A stretch of 64,000 nucleotides of DNA, taken from the NCBI RefSeq assembly GCF_026650985.1, contig NZ_CP086239.1:4862501-4926500 (forward strand), read 5' to 3'. The translations under genes were made by a program, and so were the position numbers. Position 1 is the first letter of the stretch. The number at the start of each line of letters is the position of its first letter. Below are positions 37,241-47,361 of the stretch, piece by piece. Source of the stretch: Clostridium estertheticum (GTDB taxonomy: Bacteria; Bacillota; Clostridia; Clostridiales; Clostridiaceae). The notes beneath the pieces are model-generated. The model worked only from the letters and a program-made list of their open reading frames with translations, did no database searches and was not told where the DNA came from.

Positions 37241-38413
37241 TTATATTTCCTCCATTGGTATTGGAATACATATATCTATGCTAAAGCCTAGGTTATTACT
37301 ACTAGAGTAATTCACAAATCCATTAAGTAACCTTACTCTATCATCAATCCCATTTAATCCATTTGATTTTATAATTTTATCACATCTAATTCCATTATTT
37401 TTTATAATAAGATTTATATTTTCATTTTTATTAAAGATTTTTATATTAATTTCTGATGATTTTCCATGTTTTATGCTATTAGTTATAGCCTCCTGAATAG
37501 TTTTATAAATGGAACTTTTTATAATAGGACTTAAGTTATCTAGGTTTTTATCTGCATTAAAATTAATATTTATATCAGTAATTAGATGAAAATTATTAAT
37601 GAGTTTCCTAATGGAACCATAGAAATCCACTATTTCACGTTCTTCTTTCAGCAAATCAACAATTTCTCTAAGGCTACTAATACTAGATTTTGCAATGTCT
37701 TCACACTTAACTATTATCTCTTTTACTTTTTCAGGTTTTGTTTCACATATCTTTTTTGCAAATTCCAGATGCATAGCTAGAGCCATTAGATAATGGCCTA
37801 ATGAATCATGAAGTTCTTGGGATACCCGTGCTCTCTCTTTAGCAGTTGTTAACTCTTCCACTTCCAAGTTATATTGTTTAAGTTTTATATTTGCAAGTTG
37901 TAGTTTTTTATTTAGCTTATCTACTTCATGTTTCTCTATTTGAAGTTTTTTTACAAAATGAGCTATGCTAATTACAGCAACATAAAATAATATGGTACGA
38001 CATAATATGGTAAGTTTGTCCCAATTGGCAGGGAGGCCTATTTCAGAAAATGACACTATATAAAGTGAAAATGAATGTACTATAAATAGAAACCTTTTCT
38101 TCATTCCTTTTAACTCGTAGATCTCTATTAAAGGCAATAATATATAAACAATAATTCCAGAGTCAGAGCCACTTATAAAAAATTTTATTACAGTTGCGCC
38201 GCAAATAGTGAAAAGTAATGAAAAACACATGTGCCTGGAATTTATAGCTAACTTGGTACTTCTTATATAATCATTTACAAGTAGTATAAACATAAGAATG
38301 AATAAGGCTAACATAGAAGAGGTGTTATTATTATGAAAACGATATATAGCAATAAATATCGACAATGATAAAACATATTTTGAGATTAGTAGGTACTTTT
38401 TAAACACATTCAT
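37241..38413 (-). CDS. DesK/NarX-type (HisKA_3) histidine kinase
   Basis: Five or six N-terminal membrane segments fill residues 1-155 without a sizeable outer loop, suggesting sensing within the membrane. A coiled coil leads to the HisKA_3 motif with His202 in SQELHDSLGHYLM. A short ATPase domain follows (QEAITNSIKHG, NGLNGIDDRVRLL). A GAGG binding site precedes the ATG. It would phosphorylate the LuxR-type regulator encoded next. It diverges from RND exporter 2 across 204 bases that contain two palindromes. Confidence 0.9.
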   Translation of the reverse strand: MNVFKKYLLISKYVLSLSIFIAIYRFHNNNTSSMLALFILMFILLVNDYIRSTKLAINSRHMCFSLLFTICGATVIKFFISGSDSGIIVYILLPLIEIYELKGMKKRFLFIVHSFSLYIVSFSEIGLPANWDKLTILCRTILFYVAVISIAHFVKKLQIEKHEVDKLNKKLQLANIKLKQYNLEVEELTTAKERARVSQELHDSLGHYLMALAMHLEFAKKICETKPEKVKEIIVKCEDIAKSSISSLREIVDLLKEEREIVDFYGSIRKLINNFHLITDININFNADKNLDNLSPIIKSSIYKTIQEAITNSIKHGKSSEINIKIFNKNENINLIIKNNGIRCDKIIKSNGLNGIDDRVRLLNGFVNYSSSNNLGFSIDICIPIPMEEI

Positions 38414-38498
38414 TTTGATAACCTCGCTTTATATTAAACGTTTATTTATATAAAATGTCTATTTATATTATATCATTGTCAATATATCAATGGATACA

Positions 38499-38510
38499 TT
38501 ACTTAAGTAA
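38499..38510. promoter_or_regulatory. Perfect 12-bp palindrome before RND exporter 2
   Basis: TTACTTAAGTAA stands in the divergent region between the DesK-type kinase and the RND gene, a plausible site for the LuxR-type regulator. Confidence 0.4.
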
Positions 38511-38537
38511 CTATAATTATTTACGATAATATATTAA

Positions 38538-38552
38538 AATACTATTAGTATT
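38538..38552. promoter_or_regulatory. Inverted repeat before RND exporter 2
   Basis: AATACTA and TAGTATT flank a single T. It is about 65 bases upstream of the RND start, in operator or promoter position. Confidence 0.4.
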
Positions 38553-38617
38553 AAACAATTTTGGAAGAATAATGGTATTTAGGTATTTTATTTATAAGAT
38601 TTAAGGAGGATTCAAGA

Positions 38618-41600
38618 ATGAAAATTACAGAACTTTGTGTTAAAAAGCCTCTTGCCGTTCTTATGGTAGTATTGCTCACGGTAGGACTAGGAGTAATGGG
38701 ATATTCAAGTCTCGGTGCAGATTTAATGCCGGCAGTTGATGTTCCTGTAATAACAATAACAACTACATACCCAGGTGCTGGTACAGCGGAAATAGAAACT
38801 GATGTAGTTAAACCAGTAGAGGATGCAGTTTCAGGTATAAGTGGTATTGATACTATAAGTTCAGGATCTTCTGAAGGATATGGTTATACTACCATTATGT
38901 TCAAAATGGGAAATGATATGAATACCGCATTTTTAGATGTTCAACAGGCATTGGGCGATATATCAAACAAACTTCCTACAGATGCAACAAAACCTGTAAT
39001 AAAAAAGCTAGATATTAATGCAACACCTATAATGATGCTTTCTGTTTCAAGTTCACTACCATACAGTAAATTGTATGACAGTGCAGATAAAATACAAAAG
39101 TCACTCGAGAAAACTGATGGTGTTGGTAATGTATCTCTCGAGGGTGCTGTTAAAAAACAATTAATTATTAAAGTAAATAAAACGCTTTTAGAACAGTATG
39201 GTATAGCTGTTAATACCATAACTTCTAAACTTCAAAGCGATAACCTAAATATACCAGCAGGTCAATTTAAGCAAGAAGATTCTAATCAAACAATAAAAGT
39301 ACTTGGTCAATTTGAAAACATAAAAGATGTACAAAACCTTCAAATTCCGATGACAAACGGTGGATCTATAAAACTTAGCGAAATTGCAGATGTAAAACTA
39401 GATTATCCAGATGCAACTGAACTCGTAAGGTTAAATGGAAAAAATTCTATAGGCATATTTGTTCAAAAACAAAGTGACTCTAATATAGTTATAACTGCTA
39501 AAGCTGTACAAAAACAGCTAGATGTTTTGAAAAAAACTCTTCCAGCTGGAATAAAAGTAGCGATAACATCCGATTCATCAACCTTTATAAATTCCTCACT
39601 TAAAGAGGTTAAATACGGTCTTATTGAGGGTATAATTTCAACAATTTTAGTAATGTTTCTTTTCCTTAGAAGCATAAAAGCTTCGTCAATAATACTTGTT
39701 GCTATACCAACATCTCTTATTGCAACATTTTTCATGATGTATGTTTTCCACTTTACACTTAATATGTTATCACTACTTGCGTTATCCTTATCCATTGGTA
39801 TTCTTGTAGATGACTCCATAGTAGTGCTTGAAAATATTCAAAGGCACTTGGCCATGGGAAAAACAGTTTTTAGATCAGTTGTAGATGGACGAGAAGAGAT
39901 AGCAATGGCGGCTATTTCTATAACCTTATGCGACATAGTTGTATTTGGACCAATAGCGTTTATGTCAGGTATGATCGGGCAGTTTTTTAAACAGTTTGGA
40001 CTTACAGTAGTTTTTGCTGCTTTATTTTCCTTAATTGTTTCATTTACAGTTACCCCAATGCTTGCTTCAAAATTATTAAAGGAAAAGAAGAATGATGACG
40101 ATAATAAGAATATGAAGCTCAAGAAAAAAGGATTTTTTGATAAATTTATTATTTTTTATAAAAAATTTCTTTTGTTTTCGCTGGATCATAGATGGAAGAT
40201 GGTAGCCTTAGTAAGCTCATTATTGATAATTAGCGTGGCATTAATTCCACTTAAACTAATTAATACTGAACTTACACCTAAAACAGATCAGAGTCAATTT
40301 ACAATTAATATGTCATTATCACCAAGTAGTGACGTTAAACTTACAGATGTAAAAGTTAAAGAAGTAGAAGCTCATTTAAAGAGCCTAAAAGAAGTTGACA
40401 ATTACTTTACTATTGTTGGCATTAATAATAAAGAGTCTTCTGCGCAAATTAATGTTAATTTATATCCTAAAAAACAAAGAGAAAAAAGTCAAGACCAGAT
40501 TTCGTCTGAGATGCGCGCATGGAGTAAAACACTTACTGGAGTTGATATATCTATAGGTGAAGCAAGTTCTTCTGGTAGTAGCAAGCCTATCGCAATAAGT
40601 ATAACTGGACCTAATTTAGATGTATTAAAACAATTAGGCAGTGAGGTTCAGAGCTCAGTACAAGCAGTCTCTGGAACTACAGATGTAAGCAACAGTAATC
40701 AAGCAAATGAGAGCCAAATCGCTGTTAAAATCGACAAAATTGCTGCAGCGCAATATGGAATAAAGCCAAGTGACATATCAAGTGCTCTTAAAGCCACTAC
40801 GGAGCAAGGAGTGTCTGGTGGAGTATTTAGGGAAAATAATGACGAGTATGATGTTATTGTAAAACTTGATAAGGGTCAAATTGTTACAAAATCAGATATA
40901 TCCACAATAAAAGTAGCTAATTCAAGTGGACAGCAAGTTCCAATTGATTTGCTAGCAAAGGTTTATATGTCAGACAGTCCACAACAGATATTAAGAAAGA
41001 ACCGTGACGAAATGGTTACCATTTATGCTAATAATCAGGGAAGACCTCTTGGTAGTGTTACTACGGATATCAAAGAAAAAATAAATAAAATTACAATCCC
41101 AGATGGATACGAGCTATCTTATGGTGGGGATCAAAAGAGTATGGCAGATTCCTTTACTTCACTTATTGAAGCAATTGTTGCATCAATTATACTCGTATAT
41201 ATGATCTTAGTTGTTTTATATGAATCATTCTTAACTCCAGCTTTAAGAATGTTATCACTACCTTGTGGATTAATTGGGGCACTTATAGCACTCGCCATTA
41301 CAGGAAATAGTTTAAATATTATGTCAATGATTGGATTAATAATGCTTGATGGTCTGGCCGCCAAAAATGGAACGCTATTAATAGATTATACGCTTACTCT
41401 TATGAAGACAGGTTTGCCTCTTCGCGAGGCATTAGTAGAGGCTGGACTTACAAGACTAAGACCAATACTCATGACTACCATAACTATGGTAGTTGGGATG
41501 TTACCATCAGCACTTGCTACTGCTGAAGGTAGTGAATATAGAGTAGGAATGTCAGTTGCAATAATAGGAGGAATGATTACATCCACGATTTTGTCACCAA

Positions 41601-41701
41601 TAATAATTCCAGTGGTATACACGTTGATTGATGATATGAAAGGGTTCTTTGATAAAAAGAAAAGAAAATCTGATAAAATAGATAAAGGAGTTACATTATG
41701 A
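38618..41701 (+). CDS. RND-family exporter 2 (HAE1/SwrC type)
   Basis: A 1027-residue paralogue of RND exporter 1 with the same membrane layout. The proton-relay pair is Asp398-Asp399 in GILVDDSIVVLEN. The AAGGAGG binding site and the sequence up to the ATG repeat those of copy 1. The two pumps are clearly related throughout but differ more than the SLH proteins that follow them, especially in the outer domains and the central cytoplasmic linker (about 490-515), so they may carry different substrates. The stop overlaps the fusion-protein start. Confidence 0.92.
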   Translation: MKITELCVKKPLAVLMVVLLTVGLGVMGYSSLGADLMPAVDVPVITITTTYPGAGTAEIETDVVKPVEDAVSGISGIDTISSGSSEGYGYTTIMFKMGNDMNTAFLDVQQALGDISNKLPTDATKPVIKKLDINATPIMMLSVSSSLPYSKLYDSADKIQKSLEKTDGVGNVSLEGAVKKQLIIKVNKTLLEQYGIAVNTITSKLQSDNLNIPAGQFKQEDSNQTIKVLGQFENIKDVQNLQIPMTNGGSIKLSEIADVKLDYPDATELVRLNGKNSIGIFVQKQSDSNIVITAKAVQKQLDVLKKTLPAGIKVAITSDSSTFINSSLKEVKYGLIEGIISTILVMFLFLRSIKASSIILVAIPTSLIATFFMMYVFHFTLNMLSLLALSLSIGILVDDSIVVLENIQRHLAMGKTVFRSVVDGREEIAMAAISITLCDIVVFGPIAFMSGMIGQFFKQFGLTVVFAALFSLIVSFTVTPMLASKLLKEKKNDDDNKNMKLKKKGFFDKFIIFYKKFLLFSLDHRWKMVALVSSLLIISVALIPLKLINTELTPKTDQSQFTINMSLSPSSDVKLTDVKVKEVEAHLKSLKEVDNYFTIVGINNKESSAQINVNLYPKKQREKSQDQISSEMRAWSKTLTGVDISIGEASSSGSSKPIAISITGPNLDVLKQLGSEVQSSVQAVSGTTDVSNSNQANESQIAVKIDKIAAAQYGIKPSDISSALKATTEQGVSGGVFRENNDEYDVIVKLDKGQIVTKSDISTIKVANSSGQQVPIDLLAKVYMSDSPQQILRKNRDEMVTIYANNQGRPLGSVTTDIKEKINKITIPDGYELSYGGDQKSMADSFTSLIEAIVASIILVYMILVVLYESFLTPALRMLSLPCGLIGALIALAITGNSLNIMSMIGLIMLDGLAAKNGTLLIDYTLTLMKTGLPLREALVEAGLTRLRPILMTTITMVVGMLPSALATAEGSEYRVGMSVAIIGGMITSTILSPIIIPVVYTLIDDMKGFFDKKKRKSDKIDKGVTL

Positions 41702-42945
41702 TGAAGCTTAAAGGGATTAAAAGATTTTTATTAATAAGTTTAACATTGAGTATAACTTTAATAGGAGTGGGTTGTGGAAATAAAGAGGTAAGTGTTACTT
41801 CAAATGACATTTCAAAAAATGTTAAAGCGACTCCAGTTAGTATATCTTCAATAACAACAACTACAAAATATGGAAGCAAGTTAGCAACTTCTAGTCAAAC
41901 TGTTGTTACATCTAAAATAGCTGGCAAAGTTGATGCTGTAAATATGGATGTTGGTCAGAGCGTAAAAAAAGGTGATGTTTTATTTACTCTTGATAAACTG
42001 GAACTTACGGCGCAATATAATGTAGCAAAAGCGGCCCTGGATACTGCTAATGCAAATCTTGATAAAACCAGTGGTTCAGGTTACGAGCAGCAATTAATAT
42101 CTGCAAATTCAACATTAGATATTGCGAAAACAACATATAATGATGCGAAAAATAATTACAATACAATTCATCAGCAATATAATATAGGAGACTCTGCGAA
42201 AAGCGAACTTGACGCTGCAAAATCAAAGATGGATAGTGCATCGCTTCAAGTTAGCGCCGCGAGTGACTCTTTAGCACTATTAAAATCAAAAACAGGACCA
42301 CAAACGGATGCGGCAGCTGCAGGTCAAGTTCAGCAAGCTAAGGCATCACTTGATTTAGCACAAATACAAATCGATAATGCTTCTATTATATCCCCTATAA
42401 ATGGAGTTATATCTGAGCGAAATGTTGAAGTCGGCGAAGTAGTCTCAAGTGCAGTTAGTGCATTTACTATAATTGATGCAAGTAGCCTTCGCTCTGAAGT
42501 ATCTATGACAGATAAAGATGTTATAAAGGTAAAAGTAAATCAGAAAATACCTGTACAAATATCATCTATGAATAATAAAATTGTACAAGGTATAGTGGAC
42601 ACCATAAGTCCTTCTGCAGATGCTAAAACACAACTGTATACAGTAAAGGTTAAGATAGAGAATGCTTCTAATTTATTAAAACCAGGGATGATAGTAAGAG
42701 TTGAGTTTCCAGATGTAGTAAAAACAGATATACCAGTTGTACCAAATGGAGCAATATTTACAGAAAATAGTGTGCAATACGTATATATAGTGGATGCTAC
42801 TAGATTAAAAAAGAAACAAGTAGTTGTGGGAATAGCAAATACTACGCAAACTGAGATTGTCAGTGGTATAAAACTTGGTGATCAAGTGGTAACTGAAGGG
42901 CAGAGTTTCTTAAATGAAGGCCAGAAAGTAAAAATTGTAAAATAG
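41698..42945 (+). CDS. RND membrane-fusion lipoprotein 2
   Basis: A paralogue of the protein at 32959-34203 with the same signal sequence (IGVGCGN, probable lipidated Cys), lipoyl halves (GQSVKKGDVLF, SPINGVISERNVEVGEVV), coiled-coil hairpin and barrel domains. The coiled-coil part (NTIHQQYNIGDSAKSELD) is almost unchanged between the copies. It starts within the pump's stop (ATGATG). The gap to the next SLH gene is 99 bases, against 17 in the first cassette, because a fragment of the repeat element is present there. Confidence 0.88.
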   Translation: MMKLKGIKRFLLISLTLSITLIGVGCGNKEVSVTSNDISKNVKATPVSISSITTTTKYGSKLATSSQTVVTSKIAGKVDAVNMDVGQSVKKGDVLFTLDKLELTAQYNVAKAALDTANANLDKTSGSGYEQQLISANSTLDIAKTTYNDAKNNYNTIHQQYNIGDSAKSELDAAKSKMDSASLQVSAASDSLALLKSKTGPQTDAAAAGQVQQAKASLDLAQIQIDNASIISPINGVISERNVEVGEVVSSAVSAFTIIDASSLRSEVSMTDKDVIKVKVNQKIPVQISSMNNKIVQGIVDTISPSADAKTQLYTVKVKIENASNLLKPGMIVRVEFPDVVKTDIPVVPNGAIFTENSVQYVYIVDATRLKKKQVVVGIANTTQTEIVSGIKLGDQVVTEGQSFLNEGQKVKIVK

Positions 42946-42953
42946 ATGAATTT

Positions 42954-43020
42954 TACTACAACTGCAATTCACTGCGCTGAGAAATTCTAAACTAATTTTA
43001 CTTAAAGGCGCTAAAAAATA
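42954..43020. repeat. Partial third copy of the non-coding repeat
   Basis: About 67 bases match the beginning of repeat copy B (from about 21393: TACTACAACTGC, then GAAATTCTAAACT and TTTTACTTAAAG). It lies between the fusion-protein gene and SLH gene C, where the first RND cassette has no such sequence. Confidence 0.75.
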
Positions 43021-43044
43021 ATAAATAAAAAGGATGGTAGAAAA

Positions 43045-45264
43045 ATGAAAATAAAAAAATCGTTATTAGGTATTGTATTGATGTTTTCGATGTTAATAAA
43101 TGTTATAGTTCCTAATTTTGCTTTTGCAACTACTTTAGATTACAATACTTCTGTTGCGAAGATGAAGCAGCTTGGAATTATAGATAGTACAGTTACGAAT
43201 GTTAATAAGAAGATGACGAATGGTGAATTAATAAAGGCGATGGCTGTAGCTGATGGGTTAGGGGATAGCGCAGCGAGTCTTCGCGGTAAAACAATATTTC
43301 CAGATGTAGCTAGTGGTAGTGTCCTTAGTGGGTACGTTAATGCTGTTGTTGGAGAGGGACTTTTATATGGCACAAATGATGGTTATTTCCATCCATCAAG
43401 TAGTGCTACTTATCAAGATATTTGTGTTAATATGGTACGCCTTTTAGGGTATTCAAAATCGGATTTAACAGGAAGTTTCCCTATTAATTATATAAAAAAA
43501 GCATCTGATTTAGAGCTGACAGATAAACTTAATTTAAGAACTACTGATACGATTTCTATTAATGCTGCAGCTGTAATGTTTGATAGACTACTTAGTACGC
43601 AGGTAAAGGGTAGTACTACTAAAGAGAATTTTTCTCAGGCGAGTAATTTATATACAGATTGTATTATACAAGATGATTCGGATTCTTATGATAATCTAGC
43701 AGATAATGAAATACTAACAGATAAAGGTGTTATGACTATTTCATCTGCTAATAAGGAAAAACTCCAGGTTGGACCAACATTTAGGGTCAGAATAGAGGAC
43801 GGACAAATTATAAAGGTCTATGGTGAGCTTAGAGCAACGGTAAGCGTTACTATAAATACAGTACTCGGTAATGTTGTTTATTACGATAAAAATGGCACCC
43901 AGACGAGTATGACGCTACCATCTGGTATTAGTTATTATTATCATGGTGTAAAGCAAGATTATGCAAAACTTAATAGTATATTAGTACCTGATATGTCTAT
44001 AATAATTGACAATAGTGATAAGGTTTTAAATGGCTATGCTGTTATAACGGACCCTATATACAGCAAACCGGAGCTTGGTCGAGATTTTAATACAAAGTCA
44101 GATACGCTAGGAGATATAACTTTCGATCCTGATACTAAGATAATGAAGAATGGCAAGGTTATAACAAAAGAAGAAATTGGGGATAGGGATGTAGTATACA
44201 GCGTTACTGATATAAATGGTAATAATAGATATATACTTGTCACTTCAAATTATATAGAGGGAAATATTACGGAGTTTATTACGAGCAGTGATGTAACAAA
44301 TGCTATTGAAGTAGATAAAAAGAGCTACACTTATAGTAAGGATATGGATATTAGTAATCTTTCTTCTTTTAAAACAGGAGATTTGGTATCTGTAATGCTA
44401 GGACATGACGGCAAGGTAGTTGGTATAAAAAGTATAGAACAGAAAATTGGTAGTATGGGAGAATATTTAATACTTGGAAATCCTAAGACATCGGACAAAT
44501 TAAATGATAATCAAGTTATTACTGATAAAGGGACTTTAACCGTAAAGGATGGACTAACTCCTCTAGAAATTGGTGTTAAATACCAATTGTATGTTAGTGA
44601 CACTACGATTACTAAAATTGATAGAAAAGAAAATTCTACAGAAAAATATTCTGTAACTAGTGTAGCAAGCCCGTTAATAGCTTATACGGATGATGCTGGC
44701 ACAGCTAAAACTATGACACTTCCAAAAGCTTCTTTATATTATTATCATGGAGTGTCTGTGGATTATGAAGTTGCAGCCAAAGCTGTGAGAGCTTATTCTT
44801 CAATTATTTTAACAAAGAAAAGCGATAATGTAGGATATGATTATGCTGTTATAGTTGATGCAAATTTTGGTGAACCTCAGGTCTATAAAGCTGATAACGT
44901 TAAACTTATAAATCAGTTTAAGAATATAAAGTATAATTATATTTATAGAAATGCAAATATACAAGAAACTGATTTAAATGCTTATGATGTAGTTTATTTT
45001 GTATCAGATATATGGAATAAAAACACCTTCGTTTATGTATATGATAAAGTTAAAGTTGGAACAATTAAAGCCGTTACACCAGATATACTTAATCCAACAG
45101 GAGTAACTATTGATAACGTAAACTATACATTTAGTAAGTATTTCAATAAAGCTAGACTTAACAATTATGATGGTAGTATAGACAGTTTTTTAACTGAGGT
45201 TAAAGTAGATGAATTTAAAACATTAGTTTTGGGTATTGATGGTACTATAGTTGATATTCATTAA
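43045..45264 (+). CDS. SLH-domain wall protein C (739 aa)
   Basis: Nearly identical to SLH protein B in length and sequence (about 31 differences by eye): signal peptide to AFA, three SLH-like repeats with TYQD in place of TRAE, then two related beta-rich blocks with YYYHG motifs. Bases 43285-43713 equal 34461-34889 exactly, including silent positions, whereas the pumps upstream have diverged much more. This points to gene conversion or selection to keep the SLH part the same. It should be bound to the wall or S-layer. Confidence 0.9.
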   Translation: MKIKKSLLGIVLMFSMLINVIVPNFAFATTLDYNTSVAKMKQLGIIDSTVTNVNKKMTNGELIKAMAVADGLGDSAASLRGKTIFPDVASGSVLSGYVNAVVGEGLLYGTNDGYFHPSSSATYQDICVNMVRLLGYSKSDLTGSFPINYIKKASDLELTDKLNLRTTDTISINAAAVMFDRLLSTQVKGSTTKENFSQASNLYTDCIIQDDSDSYDNLADNEILTDKGVMTISSANKEKLQVGPTFRVRIEDGQIIKVYGELRATVSVTINTVLGNVVYYDKNGTQTSMTLPSGISYYYHGVKQDYAKLNSILVPDMSIIIDNSDKVLNGYAVITDPIYSKPELGRDFNTKSDTLGDITFDPDTKIMKNGKVITKEEIGDRDVVYSVTDINGNNRYILVTSNYIEGNITEFITSSDVTNAIEVDKKSYTYSKDMDISNLSSFKTGDLVSVMLGHDGKVVGIKSIEQKIGSMGEYLILGNPKTSDKLNDNQVITDKGTLTVKDGLTPLEIGVKYQLYVSDTTITKIDRKENSTEKYSVTSVASPLIAYTDDAGTAKTMTLPKASLYYYHGVSVDYEVAAKAVRAYSSIILTKKSDNVGYDYAVIVDANFGEPQVYKADNVKLINQFKNIKYNYIYRNANIQETDLNAYDVVYFVSDIWNKNTFVYVYDKVKVGTIKAVTPDILNPTGVTIDNVNYTFSKYFNKARLNNYDGSIDSFLTEVKVDEFKTLVLGIDGTIVDIH

Positions 45265-45287
45265 ATATTAATAAAAGTGTAATATAG

Positions 45288-45327
45288 AATAAGGTAGGAT
45301 TGCTTTAAATAGCAATTCTACCTTATT
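45288..45327 (+). terminator. Terminator of SLH gene C
   Basis: AATAAGGTAG and CTACCTTATT form the stem, extended by ATTGCT/AGCAAT across one mismatch, followed by a T-rich tail. Confidence 0.75.
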
Positions 45328-45367
45328 TATTCATATTATTACTTATTAGTTCAAAAAATAAAAAATA

Positions 45368-45396
45368 TTGACATTTTTCTCGGCGCATAAGATAAT
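45368..45396 (+). promoter_or_regulatory. Sigma-A-type promoter of the chemoreceptor gene
   Basis: TTGACA at 45368-45373, a 17-base spacer, then GATAAT at 45391-45396. Confidence 0.75.
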
Positions 45397-45430
45397 GAAA
45401 TCGAGAGTCATAATAAAGGAGATGGTATAG

Positions 45431-47056
45431 GTGTTTAATTCCCTTAGAAAGAAGGTAACAGCAGGTTTTATGTCAGTAGCAATTATAAGTATGGTAACTA
45501 TGTTTGCTTTAATATCTGTAAATATGGGTAGCATGCTCAATGAGCAGATCAAATCAGATAGTAAAATAATTATAGGACAAGCAAATATGAGTTTATTAAA
45601 AGCAAATTATGAGAGCACTTATATTCAATCTTATATGGAGGAAATATGTAAGGCACAACCTAGCATTACAAATTTTCAGTATATAGATTTAACTGGGAAA
45701 ATAACGGAAAATAGCGACAAAAGCCAAATAGGGAAAGCAGGGGATTCCAAAGTATTAGAGGCACTTAAGGATGGGAATACTAAGGATTATATAAATAAAG
45801 AATATAAAGGAATTACTACGATTGTTCCAGCATTAAAGGATGGTAAAATTATTGGGGTTTCATCAATTACAATTAATACTCAAGATTTATCATATATTGC
45901 TCTTAATATTATAAAGAAAATAGGATTATTATTTGTTATAAGTCTAATTCTAATATTAATATTCGCATACTTTTTTTCTTCTAAAATTACAAAACCTATT
46001 AAAGAGGTAGTTTCTGCACTTGAAACAATTTCAGAGGGTGATTTTACTCCTACTTTGAAAGTTGAATCTAAGGATGAAGTTGGTACACTCGCTAAAGCTA
46101 TGAATAAAACTTTAGAAATACTTAGAGAGATGATTGGCAGTATAAAAAATACCACCAGCGATTTAAATGGTGTTTCTCAGACTCTTTCGGCTTCTAGTGA
46201 AGAAGTTGCATCATCTAGCATGGAAATTACAAGGGCTGTAGGAGAAGTTGCTGACGGTGCTACAAAACAAAGCCAAAATCTTATTGAATCCGTTACACTC
46301 CTTGAAGAATTTACAAAAACATTTGATACTATAAATGAAAATGCTCAAATGGTTTCAGTTGGAAGTGTTAAAATTAAAGGTGCTGCGGATGTTGGATCAT
46401 TAAGAATAGGAGAACTTGTAACCTCTGTGGAAGGTATAAGGCAAGAGTTTAAATATGTTACAGAAAAACTTATATTATTAAATGGTAGTGTAGAAAAGAT
46501 TACTGCTATTACAGAGGTTATAAATAATGTTGCAGGGCAAACTAATCTGCTCGCACTTAATGCTTCCATAGAAGCTGCTAGGGCTGGCGAATCAGGAAAA
46601 GGGTTTGCGGTAGTTGCAGATGAGATAAGAAAACTTGCAGAACAAGTTTCATCTTCATCAAATGGAATTATGGAACTTGTAAGCACAGTTACTAAGGATA
46701 CTAAGGAAGTCTCAAGTAAAGCTGACCTCGTAACTAATAAAATTGAAGAGCAGGTTGTTACAGTGGAGAGTACAGTTGCTTCATTTAAGGATATATTGGA
46801 TGAGGTTAAGCTTATAACTCCTCAAATTCAAAATGTAAATCATGCATTAGAATCCTCAGTTAAGTCTAAAAACTATGTGGTGGAAAAAGTAGAATCAGTA
46901 GCAAGTGTTTCAGAAGAAGTAGCAGCCTCCGCTGAGGAAATTTCAGCTACAACGCAGCAGCAGACAGCATTTTCAGAGGAGATGACCGCAACAGCAGAAA
47001 CTCTTGCAGGTATGGCACAAAGTTTATCTGAAAGTGTAGAAAAATTTAAAATATAA
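45431..47056 (+). CDS. Methyl-accepting chemotaxis protein with single-Cache sensor
   Basis: The GTG start has AAGGAG nine bases before it. Membrane segments at about 12-32 and 163-183 enclose an outer domain of about 130 residues that looks like a single Cache domain ([27 protein letters not shown]). HAMP follows, then the signalling coiled coil with [15 protein letters not shown] at its tip. It is a complete chemoreceptor of 541 residues. It has its own promoter and terminator and lies between SLH gene C and the SLAP genes. The ligand is not predictable. Confidence 0.92.
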   Translation: MFNSLRKKVTAGFMSVAIISMVTMFALISVNMGSMLNEQIKSDSKIIIGQANMSLLKANYESTYIQSYMEEICKAQPSITNFQYIDLTGKITENSDKSQIGKAGDSKVLEALKDGNTKDYINKEYKGITTIVPALKDGKIIGVSSITINTQDLSYIALNIIKKIGLLFVISLILILIFAYFFSSKITKPIKEVVSALETISEGDFTPTLKVESKDEVGTLAKAMNKTLEILREMIGSIKNTTSDLNGVSQTLSASSEEVASSSMEITRAVGEVADGATKQSQNLIESVTLLEEFTKTFDTINENAQMVSVGSVKIKGAADVGSLRIGELVTSVEGIRQEFKYVTEKLILLNGSVEKITAITEVINNVAGQTNLLALNASIEAARAGESGKGFAVVADEIRKLAEQVSSSSNGIMELVSTVTKDTKEVSSKADLVTNKIEEQVVTVESTVASFKDILDEVKLITPQIQNVNHALESSVKSKNYVVEKVESVASVSEEVAASAEEISATTQQQTAFSEEMTATAETLAGMAQSLSESVEKFKI

Positions 47057-47102
47057 AAGATAGGGCCGTTACTATAAATCAGGAGGCACTATAATAAAAG
47101 GT

Positions 47103-47150
47103 AAATGGCCCGAAATGGAACTAAACTCTGTTTTGGGCCATTTTGTTTTT
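47103..47150 (+). terminator. Rho-independent terminator of the chemoreceptor gene
   Basis: AAATGGCCCGAAA pairs with TTTTGGGCCATTT, then TTGTTTTTT. The rest of the 47057-47361 gap is AT-rich and holds the promoter of the SLAP operon. Confidence 0.88.
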
Positions 47151-47296
47151 TGCTAATCTATGCTTAAAATGATAAGGTAGTGTGAAAAACAATTTGAATA
47201 TGCTATTTTAAAAATGAAGTGCAACTATTTCTAAGGTTTAACGTAAGTTAAAGTGGACAAGTATAAAGAATACTTATCAAATGATTTTAAATTATA

Positions 47297-47305
47297 TGGT
47301 ATAAT
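47297..47305 (+). promoter_or_regulatory. Extended -10 promoter of the SLAP operon
   Basis: TGGTATAAT is an extended -10 element (TGn plus TATAAT). No good -35 is visible. It lies 57 bases before the start codon. Confidence 0.5.
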
Positions 47306-47361
47306 TAGGAGCGATTTAAACTACAAAGAGTAGGAAAAGAACCTACTAGGAGGAATTTGGG

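Noticed and set aside
47080-47160. Small gene after AGGAGG near 47081
   Set aside because: The next ATG is too far from the AGGAGG and the frame runs through the terminator hairpin.
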